A stretch of DNA of 37,796 bases from Parachlorella kessleri (taxonomy: Eukaryota > Chlorophyta > Trebouxiophyceae > Chlorellales > Chlorellaceae): contig BBXU01002369.1 of NCBI GenBank assembly GCA_001598975.1, positions 1 through 37,796 on the forward strand. The letters run 5' to 3'. Both the position numbers and the translations under genes were made by a program. How positions within the stretch are numbered: position 1 is the first letter of the stretch; each line of letters begins with the position of its first letter. The notes beneath the pieces are model-generated. The model worked only from the letters and a program-made list of their open reading frames with translations, had not been told where the DNA came from and made no database searches. Shown here piece after piece: positions 1 through 9,178 of this stretch.

Positions 1-49
1 GGNGGGGGAGGGCGCGGCGCTTACGTGGTGGAACCTGCCCGTGGTGGAA

Positions 50-118
50 CTGGCAGAGGCTGTACACCCAGCGTACTGCTGGGCGTACCAGCGGCAAGTG
101 TAGGAAGGATTTGGGATT
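50..118 (+). repeat. Dispersed repeat, copy 1 (copy 2 at about 9757-9815)
   Basis: This stretch, which contains GCTGTACACCCAGCGTA, recurs with small differences at about 9757-9815 inside intron 3 of the plastid coiled-coil gene. Both copies read from a GGCAGAGGCTGTACACC-like start to a GGAAAGGATTTGG-like end. The similarity is seen directly. It resembles the nearby satellite (shared GTTGGAAAGG), so it may be a stray unit of the same family. No coding potential or terminal structure was seen. Confidence 0.7.
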
Positions 119-184
119 TGGTGGAACTGGCGAGAAGTCATGACCATCTCATGGTCTCTAGGAAAATCTGTACTTGGCACTTTG

Positions 185-257
185 GCTTCCGTAGCTCAGT
201 GGAAAGAGCGCCAGCCTTCTAAGCTGGTGGTCGCGGGTTCGAACCCCGCCTGAAGCG
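185..257 (+). tRNA. tRNA-Arg (anticodon UCU), no intron
   Basis: A complete 73-nt cloverleaf can be drawn. The acceptor stem is 185-191 with 250-256 (one C-T mismatch at the sixth pair) and the discriminator G is 257. The D stem GCTC/GAGC is at 194-197/206-209. The anticodon stem CCAGC/GCTGG is at 211-215/223-227, with a loop whose triplet at 218-220 is TCT, decoding AGA. The T stem GCGGG/CCCGC is at 233-237/245-249 with loop TTCGAAC. The internal promoter is present: an A-box-like TAGCTCAGTGG and a perfect B-box GGTTCGAACCC. There is no intron after position 37 and no encoded CCA, as expected for a nuclear tRNA. A T-run terminator follows six bases later. Confidence 0.96.
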
Positions 258-320
258 GCGACTTTTTTTGCTTTTTGGGTTGGGCGCAGCAACCGGGGGA
301 TCGGGATGCGTATTCCGCGG
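246..320 (+). repeat. tRNA 3' flank, duplicated at about 556-632
   Basis: The sequence just downstream of the tRNA (T-run, then GGTTGGGCGCAGCAACC and GGGGGATCGGGATGC) is repeated at about 556-632 with a few substitutions. The second copy lacks a tRNA head. This is a direct local duplication of tRNA-flanking DNA embedded in the minisatellite that follows. Confidence 0.75.
263..269 (+). terminator. RNA polymerase III T-run terminator of tRNA-Arg
   Basis: Seven consecutive T residues lie six bases after the tRNA 3' end, the standard Pol III stop signal. A second T-rich run follows at about 272-276. Confidence 0.85.
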
Positions 321-344
321 CTTTCCGAGGCATGGCCGTGCAGT

Positions 345-845
345 TGGCCCGTCCAAGGAATCGCATTGGAGTTGGTAGGCCCGTCCAAGAAGACAAGCAT
401 GCTCGCGGCCCGTCCAAGGAATGCCATGTGGAATGATAGGCCGTACGTTGGCCCGTCCAAGGAATCCCGTCAGAATGGGAAGCCGTCCAAAGAATCTAAG
501 GCGCAGGGGACATGTTTGCTTGTCTCAGAAATCCCAGTGACACAATAGGGCCCATTTCTGCGACGAATTTGTTTTGCCTTTTTTTGGTTGGGCGCAACAG
601 CCGGGGGATCGGGATGCATATTCCCACCATAGGAGCGTGTTCCGGGGACGATCGACAGCTTGGCCCGTCCAAGGAATGTCATCGAGAGTGGTGGGCCCGT
701 ATGTTGGACCGTCCAAGGAATCCCTTTTGGAGAAGTAGGCCCGTCCAGGAGTCCAAGGAATCTCATAGGGAGAGGTAGGCCCGTCCAAGAAGTCCAAGGC
801 ATGACTGGCATCTTGGCTCGTCCAAGGAATCCCAATGACAAAACA
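345..845 (+). repeat. Degenerate minisatellite, core GGCCCGTCCAAGGAAT
   Basis: The core GGCCCGTCCAAGGAAT, or a close variant such as GGCCCGTCCAAGAAG, occurs about ten times here (near 347, 380, 409, 452, 481, 663, 706, 738, 778 and 814). Spacing is irregular, about 30-45 bp, and is interrupted by the copied tRNA flank at 556-632. The open frames across it are by-products of the repeat; I see no gene. Confidence 0.85.
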
Positions 846-1091
846 GGGCACAAGCGAAAGATCCAGGGAAATGGATAGCCGGTGCCCATCCATACGGGGG
901 TAATGGAAAGGTGGGCCCACGCCCATGCCTTAAGTTTGGTAAGGAGGTAGGCCCATCCAAGAAACTGCAACAGGTGGGCTCTGCCAATCGCTGAGCAGGT
1001 GTAAAAGGTAGGCCCAAGGGAGCCCACGTATATGAAGGCACGTTTTCAAGATGGCGCATCCAAGGAACTGCATTAGATGGGCTCCGCCCAG

Positions 1092-1418
1092 GTGGCCACT
1101 CCAACCAACTGCGTTGGATGGGCTCCGCCCATCCACTGGGCAGGTTGTAAAGGTAGGCCCAGTAGAACCCACCCATGAGGGCACGTTGGAAAGGTGGCCC
1201 ATCCAAGCAATATCGTTGGATGGGCTCCGCCCATCCACCGGGCATGTTGGAATGGTAGGCCCAGTTCAGCCCACCAATGAGGGCAAGCAGGAGAGGTGGC
1301 CCATCCAAGGAATATTACTGGATGGGCTCCGCCATCCACTGGGCAGGTTGGAAAGGTAGGCCCATTGGAGCCCACCCATGAGAGCACGTTGGAGAGGTGG
1401 CCCATCCAAGGTCAATGC
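1092..1418 (+). repeat. 102-bp tandem satellite with an internal perfect hairpin
   Basis: There are three nearly full units at 1092-1193, 1194-1295 and 1296-1396, plus the start of a fourth from 1397. Each begins GTGGCCCATCCAAG and ends near a GCACGTTGGAGAG-like sequence. Most units carry a dyad: TGGATGGGC, loop TCC, GCCCATCCA, a perfect 9-bp stem. The unit start shares the CCCATCCAAGGAAT core with the minisatellite at 345-845, so the two arrays are related. Degenerate half-units extend to about 950 on the left and to about 1600 on the right, where GGGCTCCGCCC recurs near 1480. Confidence 0.88.
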
Positions 1419-1419
1419 T

Positions 1420-1955
1420 TTGGGCATGATCGAGCAGTGGCCCGCAGAGGAATCCCAATAGACGGGACCTCACAGAATGGGCTCCGCCCGTTCAATAGGC
1501 ATGATGTACGGGAGGGCCATCCAAGGAGTCCCAGCAGGTGCACAAAAGCCACCACCAGGCATGGGCTCTTCCAAGGAATCCCACTGGACAGAGCAGGCCG
1601 TCCGTGAGGGCATGGTCAGAAGTTGGGGCGCTAGTATGGGATTTCCAACGGCTGGGCACAGTGGGTTTGGTCGACAGGTGGGCCTCAAGGAGTCGCATTG
1701 GATGCAAAAAGCCCACAACTGACATGTCCAAGACCTGCTGTTGCCACCGATCTGCGCCCATGCTTAGCCCCTCGTCTGCCATGCCATGCTGATTCGCTTC
1801 CATGCTGCTGCCCATGCCACCTGCTTTCTCGTCCGCTTGTCATCCCCCGTTGTAGGGTTCCCGCCGTTGTGCTCGGGCATACGCACGCTCTATCGGGCTC
1901 TTATCCACTCCTCGTCAGTGTAGTGTCTCACTTCACATGCCAGGAGCGTGCACGA
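1420..1955. other. No gene recognised
   Basis: Apart from scattered CCATCCAAGG and GGGCTCCGCCC satellite fragments up to about 1600, I see no exon with convincing splice sites, no RNA gene and no mobile element in this stretch. Confidence 0.5.
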
Positions 1956-1959
1956 CTAC

Positions 1960-2131
1960 ATGGAGCCTGCCAGCAAGCGCCACAGGCCGGAGGGTGCCTC
2001 GAGGGGAGGCCCTACGGCTGCTGGAGCCACGCTTGCTCCTGAACGTTGGGGAGGGTGGCTGACCCGGTGGTGTGTGCCCTGCAAAGCAACGCCAGCACGG
2101 CCACGGCGTTGCAGGAGCTGCAGGGCAGGTG
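1960..2131 (+). pseudogene. Possible first exon with an apparent frameshift
   Basis: An ATG at about 1960 opens a frame beginning MEPASKRHRPEG, with a basic NLS-like stretch. After about 2045 the coding-like reading continues in a different frame (ADPVVCALQSNASTATALQE), and a GT donor follows GGGCAG at about 2131. No intron fits in between, so a one-base indel (decay or sequence error) is the simplest reading. The product is not recognised. It may belong with the exon candidates at 2710-2837 and beyond, but I could not build a continuous model. Confidence 0.25.
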
Positions 2132-2709
2132 CAGGTTTTACCTGCAGGCTCTTCAATCAGCCATAGGCCAAGGCCGATGCGTTGTGGAGTCTGGGGAGCC
2201 TGACTTGAATGGGTTGGAACAACACTGCTGCCTTCCATTGCTGCGCTCACCCCGTTGTTTTAGGGCTCCCCAAGTTCCATCACACATCTCCTTGGTTCTG
2301 ATGGCTGGTTGAAGAGCATGCGGGTTGAAGCTGCGCCTGCCCTGCCGCTCCCCCAGCGTTGTGGCCGTCCTGGCGCATAGCCGCAGGGCGCACACCAGTG
2401 GGTCAGTCAGCGGCTTTTGACAAAGGACTCAAGGAAGCGTGGCTCAAGCAGCCTCAGGATCTCCCCCAGCGCACCTTGACGCCTTCCCATCGGTGTGTTC
2501 TCAGTTGTTTTGGCGCTCCCAATTCCATCACAAATTCCCCTGGTGGATGGTTGGCTGGAGCTGCCATCTGCTAGAGAGAAGGGCCCTCAATGCTTGTTGC
2601 CTGTTTGCCTGGGGCAACCCGCCGCCTGTCACCCATTGCAGCTTCAGTGTGGCGGGCAGCATATGTGCTTCACGTACCTTGGCTTGGGGTGGCCACGCAT
2701 GTTGCCCGC

Positions 2710-2837
2710 AGGAAGTTAATGCGCGCCTGCGTAAGATGCTCATTTCCCCGGCGCTCTGGGTGGCGCTGAAGTCCCTGGAACTACGGCTGTTTCGGCTCAT
2801 CCCTGCCGTGGTGCAGGGGCTCCAGAAGCCGACCAAG
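2710..2837 (+). CDS. Isolated exon candidate, helical, unknown product
   Basis: A 128-nt open exon is bounded by a good acceptor (TTGCCCGCAG) and a consensus donor (AAG followed by GTGAGT). It reads EVNARLRKMLISPALW, then a leucine-rich helical stretch ending in QKPTK, which could suit a helical-repeat protein. The family is not recognised. Neighbouring exons are uncertain; one candidate lies at about 3109-3210 (reading MHEFLSPRDPDVKEI). Confidence 0.35.
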
Positions 2838-3499
2838 GTGAGTGCCAAAAGGGTCTGCCTCGCTAAAAGTTGGCATGCTTACCAGCCTGCGCCTGGGTAC
2901 CTAGTTTCATTGCTGCAGTGGAGTGCTTAGAGGCTTGAGGCAGAGGGCGAAGTGTGTTCGTCAGCTGCCCTGCTCTCTTTGTCTCTCTAGCTTTGTGAAA
3001 GGGAGTGGTCGGCGCGTGTGTGGGCCTGGCTCGGCCTCTCTCATTTCATCTTTCCATCTGAGTGCAGGTGGGTGAGCGCGGGGCTGAACCATGTACCGCC
3101 GCCGTCCTAGGCCCCTGGCTGCTATCATGCACGAATTTCTGTCACCAAGGGATCCGGACGTCAAGGAGATCCCCGCCCATACACCCTGTCAGGATACCTG
3201 GGGCCAGCAAGTTACGGCATTAGCGCCTGTTGCATGCCTCGGGCATCATAAAGGTGCAATGTGATGGTGCGGCGGGTGGGCGTGGGTGCCTTGCCAGCAG
3301 ATGCTCCCCTGACTGACAGCTCATTGCCATTGCTTTATGGATCTTGGCCTGTTTCCTTGGTTCCTTTGAGTTTAGTGGTCAATCTGGTCTGGCAGTGGTG
3401 CCAAGGCTTTTTTTATAAAAAGGTTCACTTGCAGATGTGTGCATGCGTGCACGCTTGCTTCACTAAACGTGGCCCCGCCCTAACACTGAGACTGGAGCA

Positions 3500-3745
3500 T
3501 GGAGGCAACGTGCTGGTTCTGAGGGAAGAGGAGCACCCCATCTGTTTTGATTTTGTCCGCAGGGCCCGGGGCGCAGAGGCGCTGCCACATGGCGATGTGG
3601 CATACTTCCCCATCGCGGTGGACCCCGAGTCGAAGCAGGCCTATATGGACCAGCCCAGCATGCACATGTTGCTCCGCTACCGGGATAACGACAAGCTGAA
3701 GAATGCCACAGCCAGGTACGCTAGCCAGAATTTATTGACAGGGCA
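3500..3745 (+). repeat. Left arm of inverted exon duplication
   Basis: This arm pairs in inverted orientation with 3838-4080 (symmetry centre about 3792, spacer about 92 bp). The core 3583-3665 matches the reverse complement of 3919-4001 at 82 of 83 positions. Flanking parts are clearly less similar. The arm is open in one frame up to a GT donor after 3715, reading GDVAYFPIAVDPESKQAYMD and on to a KLKNATAR end. Protein family not recognised. Confidence 0.85.
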
Positions 3746-3837
3746 CGCTTACGTGCTTCTCCTTCTGTGACAACAGCAAGCTTAGGAGAGCGTCCTGGAT
3801 GGCTAGGGAAAGTCACCGCCAGCTACGCACCCATGCG

Positions 3838-4080
3838 AGCCCAGTCAATAGGTTCTGGCTAGCGTACCTGGCCGTTGCCTTCTTGAGCTTGCTATTTGTC
3901 GCGGTAGCCGAGCAGCAGGTGCATGCTGGGCTGGTCCATATAGGCCTGCTTCGACTCGGGGTCCACCGCGATGGGGCAGTATGCCACATCGCCATGTGGC
4001 AACGCCTGTGCGCCCCAAGGTCGCGCGAACCACCTCAAACCAGGTGGGCTCATCTTGCTCGCGCAGCACCAGCACGGCTG
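3838..4080 (-). repeat. Right arm of inverted exon duplication
   Basis: This is the reverse-complement partner of 3500-3745. It preserves the shared donor site (GCCAG followed by GTACGC on the minus strand, exon end at 3868) and the same protein signature (PIAVDPESKQAYMD), but it is frameshifted in at least two places relative to the left arm. Confidence 0.85.
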
Positions 4081-4354
4081 GCTCCATGTTCCGGCCCTTG
4101 AGGAAGGGAGTGGCACTGTTGAAAGTGGCATGTTTAGACACGTGCACAAATTTGGAAGTGCAGTCTTGGCAACATTGTGTTGTTTGACTTTGCTTGACAG
4201 ATTTTTATGTGGGGCCCGTGTCAGGACTGGTAGGCCCCTCCCATGCTCACCTTTCGTTGGTAGTGCCATCATAATGTAGCTTGGCGGAGACCGGAAAGGC
4301 AGAGCTGGGCACAGACCGCACTTGTATGTTGCAAGATACCAAGCTCAGGGTGCC
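3868..4354 (-). pseudogene. Two-exon minus-strand gene fragment, frameshifted
   Basis: Minus-strand exon 4251-4354 starts after a CAG acceptor, reads GTLSLVSCNIQV through to AKLHYDGTTNE, and ends at a GTGAGC donor in phase 2. Exon 3868-4115 starts after an AACAG acceptor in the matching phase and reads ATPFLKGRNMEPAVLVL, then DEPTWFEVV. It then loses frame near 4020 (before ALPHGDVAY) and again near 3895 (an in-frame stop after GYRDK). The phase-matched junction says this was once a gene on the minus strand; the indels say this copy is broken. The other end of the gene is missing because the inverted copy begins there. Protein family not recognised. Confidence 0.55.
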
Positions 4355-4525
4355 CTGCCTGGTGGAGGGGCTGCCTGCTGGCGTGCACTTGGTGCATATC
4401 CCAGGTAAGGTTGTGAAGGTGCTTTGCGCTGGTATCTGGCTATTGTGGAAGGGGCCTGCCACACATGGCTTGGCTGTTTGTGGTGTGTCAGCATGCACAA
4501 GATATCTGGCGTAATGCTTGTCTGC

Positions 4526-4585
4526 CTCCCTGCCTCAGCATGGTCAGGTGGCGGTACGCTATTAGACTAGACTAGACTCCCTGCC
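4526..4585 (+). mobile_element. 42-bp 5'-truncated non-LTR retrotransposon scrap with 9-bp TSD
   Basis: The insert 4535-4576 is the 3' tip of the element that is longer at 36234-36496: shared CAGCATGGTCAGGTGGCGGT, then TACGCT, TTAGAC and a short (TAGAC)n tail. It is flanked by direct repeats CTCCCTGCC at 4526-4534 and 4577-4585, the expected target-site duplication. The two copies differ by one substitution before the tail. Confidence 0.75.
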
Positions 4586-4978
4586 CCAGGAAGGAACACT
4601 TGCAAGCTTTCCTATCGCTTGCAGGCTCGCTGGCGCCCCTGTCCAGCATTCAGTAAGCCTGCCTTGAGCTGACCAACAGCCTGTAGACAGTGTGCAGCCC
4701 AGGTGAGCTAGTGCGTATCAAACATTGACGAGTGCGGTCAGTGCAGAGCCTCCCCAAAGTGGTTCATGCATGCCCGGACAGTAAACCTGTGATGCTTACC
4801 CTTCGGCTGCTAGTCAGTGTCAATCTGGTTCACTGTCAATGTTTTGTGTTGGCATACGATGGCATTTGTTACTACGGTGCAGTGTCCAAGGGCTGCTTGG
4901 CTGGCAGGTAAGCCCCTGCACACCCCAAACAGCTGGCGCGTCACTGCCAGCACCGGGGCACGGAGGGCCGCGCTGCAG

Positions 4979-5424
4979 ATGGGAAGGAGACGTCAGAGTG
5001 CGACATTCAAATGCTGGACACCTGGCAGCACCCGCCATTGCCATGCCTGTCAAGAGCCTTTCATGGTGAGTATATGCGAGGTGCCAACTGCATTGCTTCC
5101 ACGCGGACGAATGCGATGGTCGTGCAGACAGCTTTGTGAGTATCTCAGCCTGGGTTGCGAATGGTGGATGTGCACTGGCGCTCGTTAAGATAGCATGTTC
5201 AATAAATTACCACTGTTGCTCTCTTTCTTTGCATGAATACCGGAAGGCAAAGGCTTGCTTATTGCCAGATGCTTGGTGTGTGCAGCTAGAAGAGGAAGCA
5301 GGTCAAGGTCACCAAGGCTTACACTGGCCAGAGACGGGCGACAGTGGCATCCTTTGTGAATGCGCGTTTTTATGCCTTATCTACGCCCAGCACCCAGGGA
5401 CATGGCGAATCTGCCACAGCTTAG
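4979..5424 (+). CDS. Possible exon(s) of an unresolved gene
   Basis: Two weak exon candidates lie here. The stretch 4979-5068 sits between a CTGCAG acceptor and a GTGAGT donor (frame uncertain). The stretch from about 5305 to a TAG at about 5424 follows a GAAGCAG acceptor and reads VKVTKAYTGQRRATVASFV and then NARFYALSTPSTQGHGESA. The second looks like a terminal exon. I cannot join them with confidence or name the product. Confidence 0.25.
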
Positions 5425-7035
5425 TTGTGGCTTCGCGCAAGGTTCTCCATGCCCCTGGTTGCCTGGGCGTAGATGGAGTCCGAACGCGCATCCACAAGGG
5501 TGCCACATGGCTTCGCGCAAGGGTTTGTGGGGAACACAGGTGCAGTGCTGCTCAGCTTACCTCCGGTGCTGCTTGCATCATTGTAGAATCTACCACATCC
5601 GAGCCTTGTCTCCGCCCTGGGGTTGACCTAGAGATGAGCAAATAATGAATTGCAAGAATGGGTGTCACTTTGAGAGCCATAGGACTCGCTTGTTACAGAT
5701 CTGGTGGTTATTGGTATGTCTACAAATCGTGCTTATGCAGAGCACGGATCCTCGTTACGCAGGTGGCCTGACCGGCGTGCCTGGCAGATGCGCAGCCATC
5801 CAAGCGGCAAGAGCAGCGCTGGGCCACGTGAGCTGCCTTGAGCGGCACTGCTGTGTCCCCGGCAGGAGCTGCTGCAGGCAGTGGCCACGCACTAGTCGCT
5901 ATTGCTAAGAGGGGCGCGCCAGCCCATTGGAGTGAGGGCTCTGTGGCTGTCTAGAGACCTGTTGCGGGCAGATGAAAGAGGCACGCCAGCTTCTGCAAGC
6001 TTAAGCCTCCTCCAGCTGGTGCTTGCATCAATACTTGGTGTCTGCCACTAGTGACTAATGACCTTAGTACACGTTCCCCTGGACAGTAACCGCTTCCCAA
6101 CATGCATGTGTATCTCTCTAGTGGCGACCAAACTTTGCAATTTGCCCAAGTCAGCGGCTTTGGAGAAATGTTGATCGCTTAGCAAGGTGTATAGTTTATG
6201 CGATTGCTGCTGTCGAGGTGTGTGTCGCAGGCAGTCTGTGCCAATACACTTCCCCGTGTCGTGTCTTTCAGTGTAATGAACCAGGCTTTTGTAGAACACT
6301 TCCCCAGTAGAGAGGCCACGCAGCGCCTTGTGTACAACAATGGTGTCTTCAGCCAGTGCCATTGTGTCCCAGCTGCAGTCTGTTCCCCAGGTCCTTCGGG
6401 CACTGCGCCACCCTCGCACGACTCAAGACTGCTCAGGCATGCAGTCCACACCACAGTGCCCCATCCCCACCTGTCCAACAAGGCACCCTGCAGGCCCATC
6501 ACACACCCCAGTTTCAAGGGTTGGGATAACCTTGTCCAGCAGCAAGAGCTGCCAGTGAGATAGCCGACAAATGGCGGCAAGTTTTCTTCGATAAGCAAGG
6601 CATGGGTTGAGCTGACCAAGAGTCACCAGCACGACCAGTTTGCATGACGTCAAGGTTAGCAAGGTCTTTCCTGCAACTTCGGTGGGAGGTCTAGGGGCAG
6701 TTACGAGGGGGGGAAGCAAGAGTTGGCGACCGTCATGACTGCTAAGGCATCAACCCCTGCGCGTTTGGCTGTGCTCCCACACTTCAACCTCTCTGGTTTA
6801 CCTGCGTGTATTGAAGGCGTATCGCATGATCCTCTGGATTCGCTACCCAAGGGTTGCAAACGCGGCGCTTGCCACCGTGTCACATGCCTGGCTGGCACGC
6901 GCTTGTCGACAAGGCTACATAAGGGTGGTGTGTTGCACTTCCTGCCCTGTGCTGCTCAACAGTTGACTTTGCTACTTCTCACTACCGGTTTTGTCAAGGA
7001 CGTCCATACACTCCAGCGCATCTAGCAGATCCAGC
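5425..7035. other. No gene resolved
   Basis: Long frames exist on both strands here, for example minus 6048-6419 and plus 6198-6563, but none has a recognisable domain or consistent splice sites. A short direct repeat, ATGGCTTCGCGCAAGG-like, occurs near 5429 and 5508. The last few hundred bases should hold the promoter of the C2 gene. Confidence 0.4.
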
Positions 7036-8505
7036 ATGGTTAGCTCTGTCGGTGACCTGGACTGCCTGGTCCTCCAAGCAGTGAAGCTGCGCGACGTGGA
7101 GAGCTGGGGGTGAGTTGCAGATCTCGGCTGGCACTGATAGTCCAGGCAGGCCGTGGAGCCCAAGAAGGGTGGGCTTACCTAAGGTGCACTGTAGTCCTGT
7201 AAGCCGTCCTCCCTTGTGTAAAACTCAAGCGCAGTCCGTCAATTTTTCTTGTCTGCAGCCGCCAGGACCCGCTTGTCGTCGTGGAGGTGGCCGGCCAGAA
7301 GATGAGCACCAAGACAAAGACCGACGCCGGCAAGAACCCTGTGTGGTGAGCACAGCCTGGCACCTGCCTTCTCGTGGTAACTTTGTTAGGACAAGACCTG
7401 CCAGTACCTATGTGTACCGGTCCTGACTTTGCGTAGAGGTTCGCTTTAATGGTTTGAAGATACACATCAACCAGCAGCTCACAGTAGGAGTAGTATGGCT
7501 GGCTGACACCACCCTGCCTGTCCTGGTGTGAGCAGGAATGAGCGCTTCAAGTTTGTCCAGATCAACCCGGCCTTTGCCACCGAGATGTCAGTTCGTGTGA
7601 TGGACAAGAACGTGGTGAGTTGCACCTCACCAGCTCCCACCTTCCAAAGCTTGGGGAGGGGCCTGCATGCTCATGTGTGAAGAGAGTGTGGCAACGAGTA
7701 TATCCAGCTGTACATGAAGAGGGGGTGGGAAAGGGTTCTCTAGCATGAAGCCATAGGAGTTGGCGATTTCTTGACATTACCGATCGTGCCAGTGCCTAGT
7801 TTCCCTTCCAATCCTAGACCCTTCTGCCTGCAGATGGCCAGCGACACGGAGATTGGCCACGCCCGGGTGCCCCTCACCGCCATCTACAGCAAGGCCACCC
7901 AGGAGCTGCGGATACCGCTGGTGTCACCCAAGGGCAAGAGCGCGGGCGAGCTGCAGCTGCTGCTCACCTTCAAGCCCTATGCCCAGCAGGCAGCGCAGCA
8001 CCACATGGCGCCGCAGCAGGTCATGCAAGCCGCCCCGGTGTACGCCCAGGCTGCCGCTCCCGCGTATGCCCAGCCCGCGGCCCCCATGTATGCAGCAGTC
8101 CCGGCCTATGCCCCTGCCCCGGTGCAGCCGGCGCCGATGTATGCGATGCAGTACGCTGCCGCTGCCCCGGCTGGCTACCCCTCAGGTGTGCTGTGCTTGC
8201 TGCTTGCCAGGTTGCATGGCAGGCTGCATGTTTATTCTTCAGATCAAGCGGCTTATGCAGTGAGACTGACTGCCCTGTTCCCTGGCCAGGCTAAAGAAAC
8301 CTTGTCCATAGGGCATGACCTGTTGCTGACGCCCCAGCTAGCCCGAGCACTACCTGGTTGACAGTAAGTAACGGAACCTCACTGCCCTCATTGTGCAGGA
8401 GGCTATGCCGCTCCGCCTGCCCCTGCGTATGGCTACCCGCCTCAGGCGGCCCCCAGCTACATGCCCCAGCCCTACCCCGCTGCCTCTTATTACCCAGCGC
8501 TGTGA
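7036..8505 (+). CDS. C2-domain protein with Pro/Ala/Tyr-rich tail (232 aa)
   Basis: Exons 7036-7109, 7259-7345, 7536-7614, 7834-8185 and 8399-8505 give 699 nt and 232 aa, with all introns GT-AG and in phase. Residues 1 to about 105 form a C2 domain, a Ca2+/phospholipid-binding beta sandwich. Visible features are the first strand DLDCLVLQAVKLRDVESWG, the QDPLVVV strand, the typical KTKTDAGKNPVWNE segment, and the VRVMDKNVMASDTEIGHA loop that carries acidic ligands. Residues from about 115 onward are low-complexity and rich in Pro, Ala, Tyr and Gln (PAYAQPAAPMYAAVPAYAP type), ending in PYPAASYYPAL. This matches the plan of plant SRC2-like small C2 proteins, which act at membranes; that role is inferred. 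There is no targeting peptide. A TGTAA signal lies about 295 bp after the stop. Confidence 0.9.
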
Positions 8506-8797
8506 TAGTTTCATCTGCTGTCGATGTTTATGATGTGACAACATAGCGGTGCTGCTGGTTTTAGCGGCTCTGGCCCTTCCGCTTTCTTTTTTGGCTTGTG
8601 CCTTTGGTGCCTCGTGAATATTGATTTTCCCCAAGTGTTGATGTTCAAGACGGTGCAGGTGGTCGCCCTTTAAGGGTTAGTGATTGTGTATCGATCCCAG
8701 CTTTCCTAACTTATTCCCTTGTTCACTGTCACCCCCGGATGTCTGCGTTCGCTTAGTTACCAGCGGAGCCCTCAGTGCAGGCGATACTATGCTTATT

Positions 8798-8802
8798 TGT
8801 AA
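8798..8802 (+). promoter_or_regulatory. TGTAA poly(A) signal of the C2 gene
   Basis: TGTAA, the usual green-algal polyadenylation signal, lies 293 bp downstream of the C2 stop codon, in an otherwise gene-free 3' flank. Confidence 0.6.
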
Positions 8803-9120
8803 CAATGCATCAGTTGGAATCTATACGCTACAAGGTAGCCAGTGGCCGGGAACCCCAGTAGGGCCGGGTGAGGGACCCTTTCTGTGAACAACCCAGCAGA
8901 TATGTGCAGCGCCAGGCCCCAGAATTAGTCTGATTGGTATCCCAGGTGTTGAATGATAAGGATATAGTCCTCAACGAACACAAACATGAACACATGTGAC
9001 AGTGTTGAAGGCAGCGCGCTGCTGTGGGCCGTGCTGCGTGTCTCTGCCAGAGCTCAAGCGCGGCCAGCGTGGTAGGTAGTATAGATGAGGCCCACTTGAT
9101 CAACACTGGACTGAATCCCC

Positions 9121-9138
9121 ATTGGTCAATTGGTCAAT
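9121..9138 (+). promoter_or_regulatory. Tandem inverted CCAAT boxes upstream of plastid coiled-coil gene
   Basis: ATTGGTCA is repeated twice in tandem (9121-9128, 9129-9136), about 45-60 bp before the ATG at 9179. ATTGG is the reverse complement of CCAAT. A promoter role is inferred from position only. Confidence 0.35.
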
Positions 9139-9178
9139 TCCTTGCTCTCCTTGTACCACCTCATAGCCTCTGTGGACC

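Noticed and set aside
556..632. Second tRNA-like gene
   Set aside because: Only the 3' flank of tRNA-Arg is duplicated; no A-box, B-box or cloverleaf can be formed.
470..1308. Long minus-strand frames encoding repeated LDGPT.. peptides
   Set aside because: They follow the minisatellite period exactly and have no start, splice or domain evidence. The peptides are translations of the repeat.
2046..5424. One continuous plus-strand gene joining all exon candidates
   Set aside because: The phases do not connect, one exon appears frameshifted, and the intervening inverted duplication contains sequence from the opposite strand. I report separate low-confidence pieces instead.
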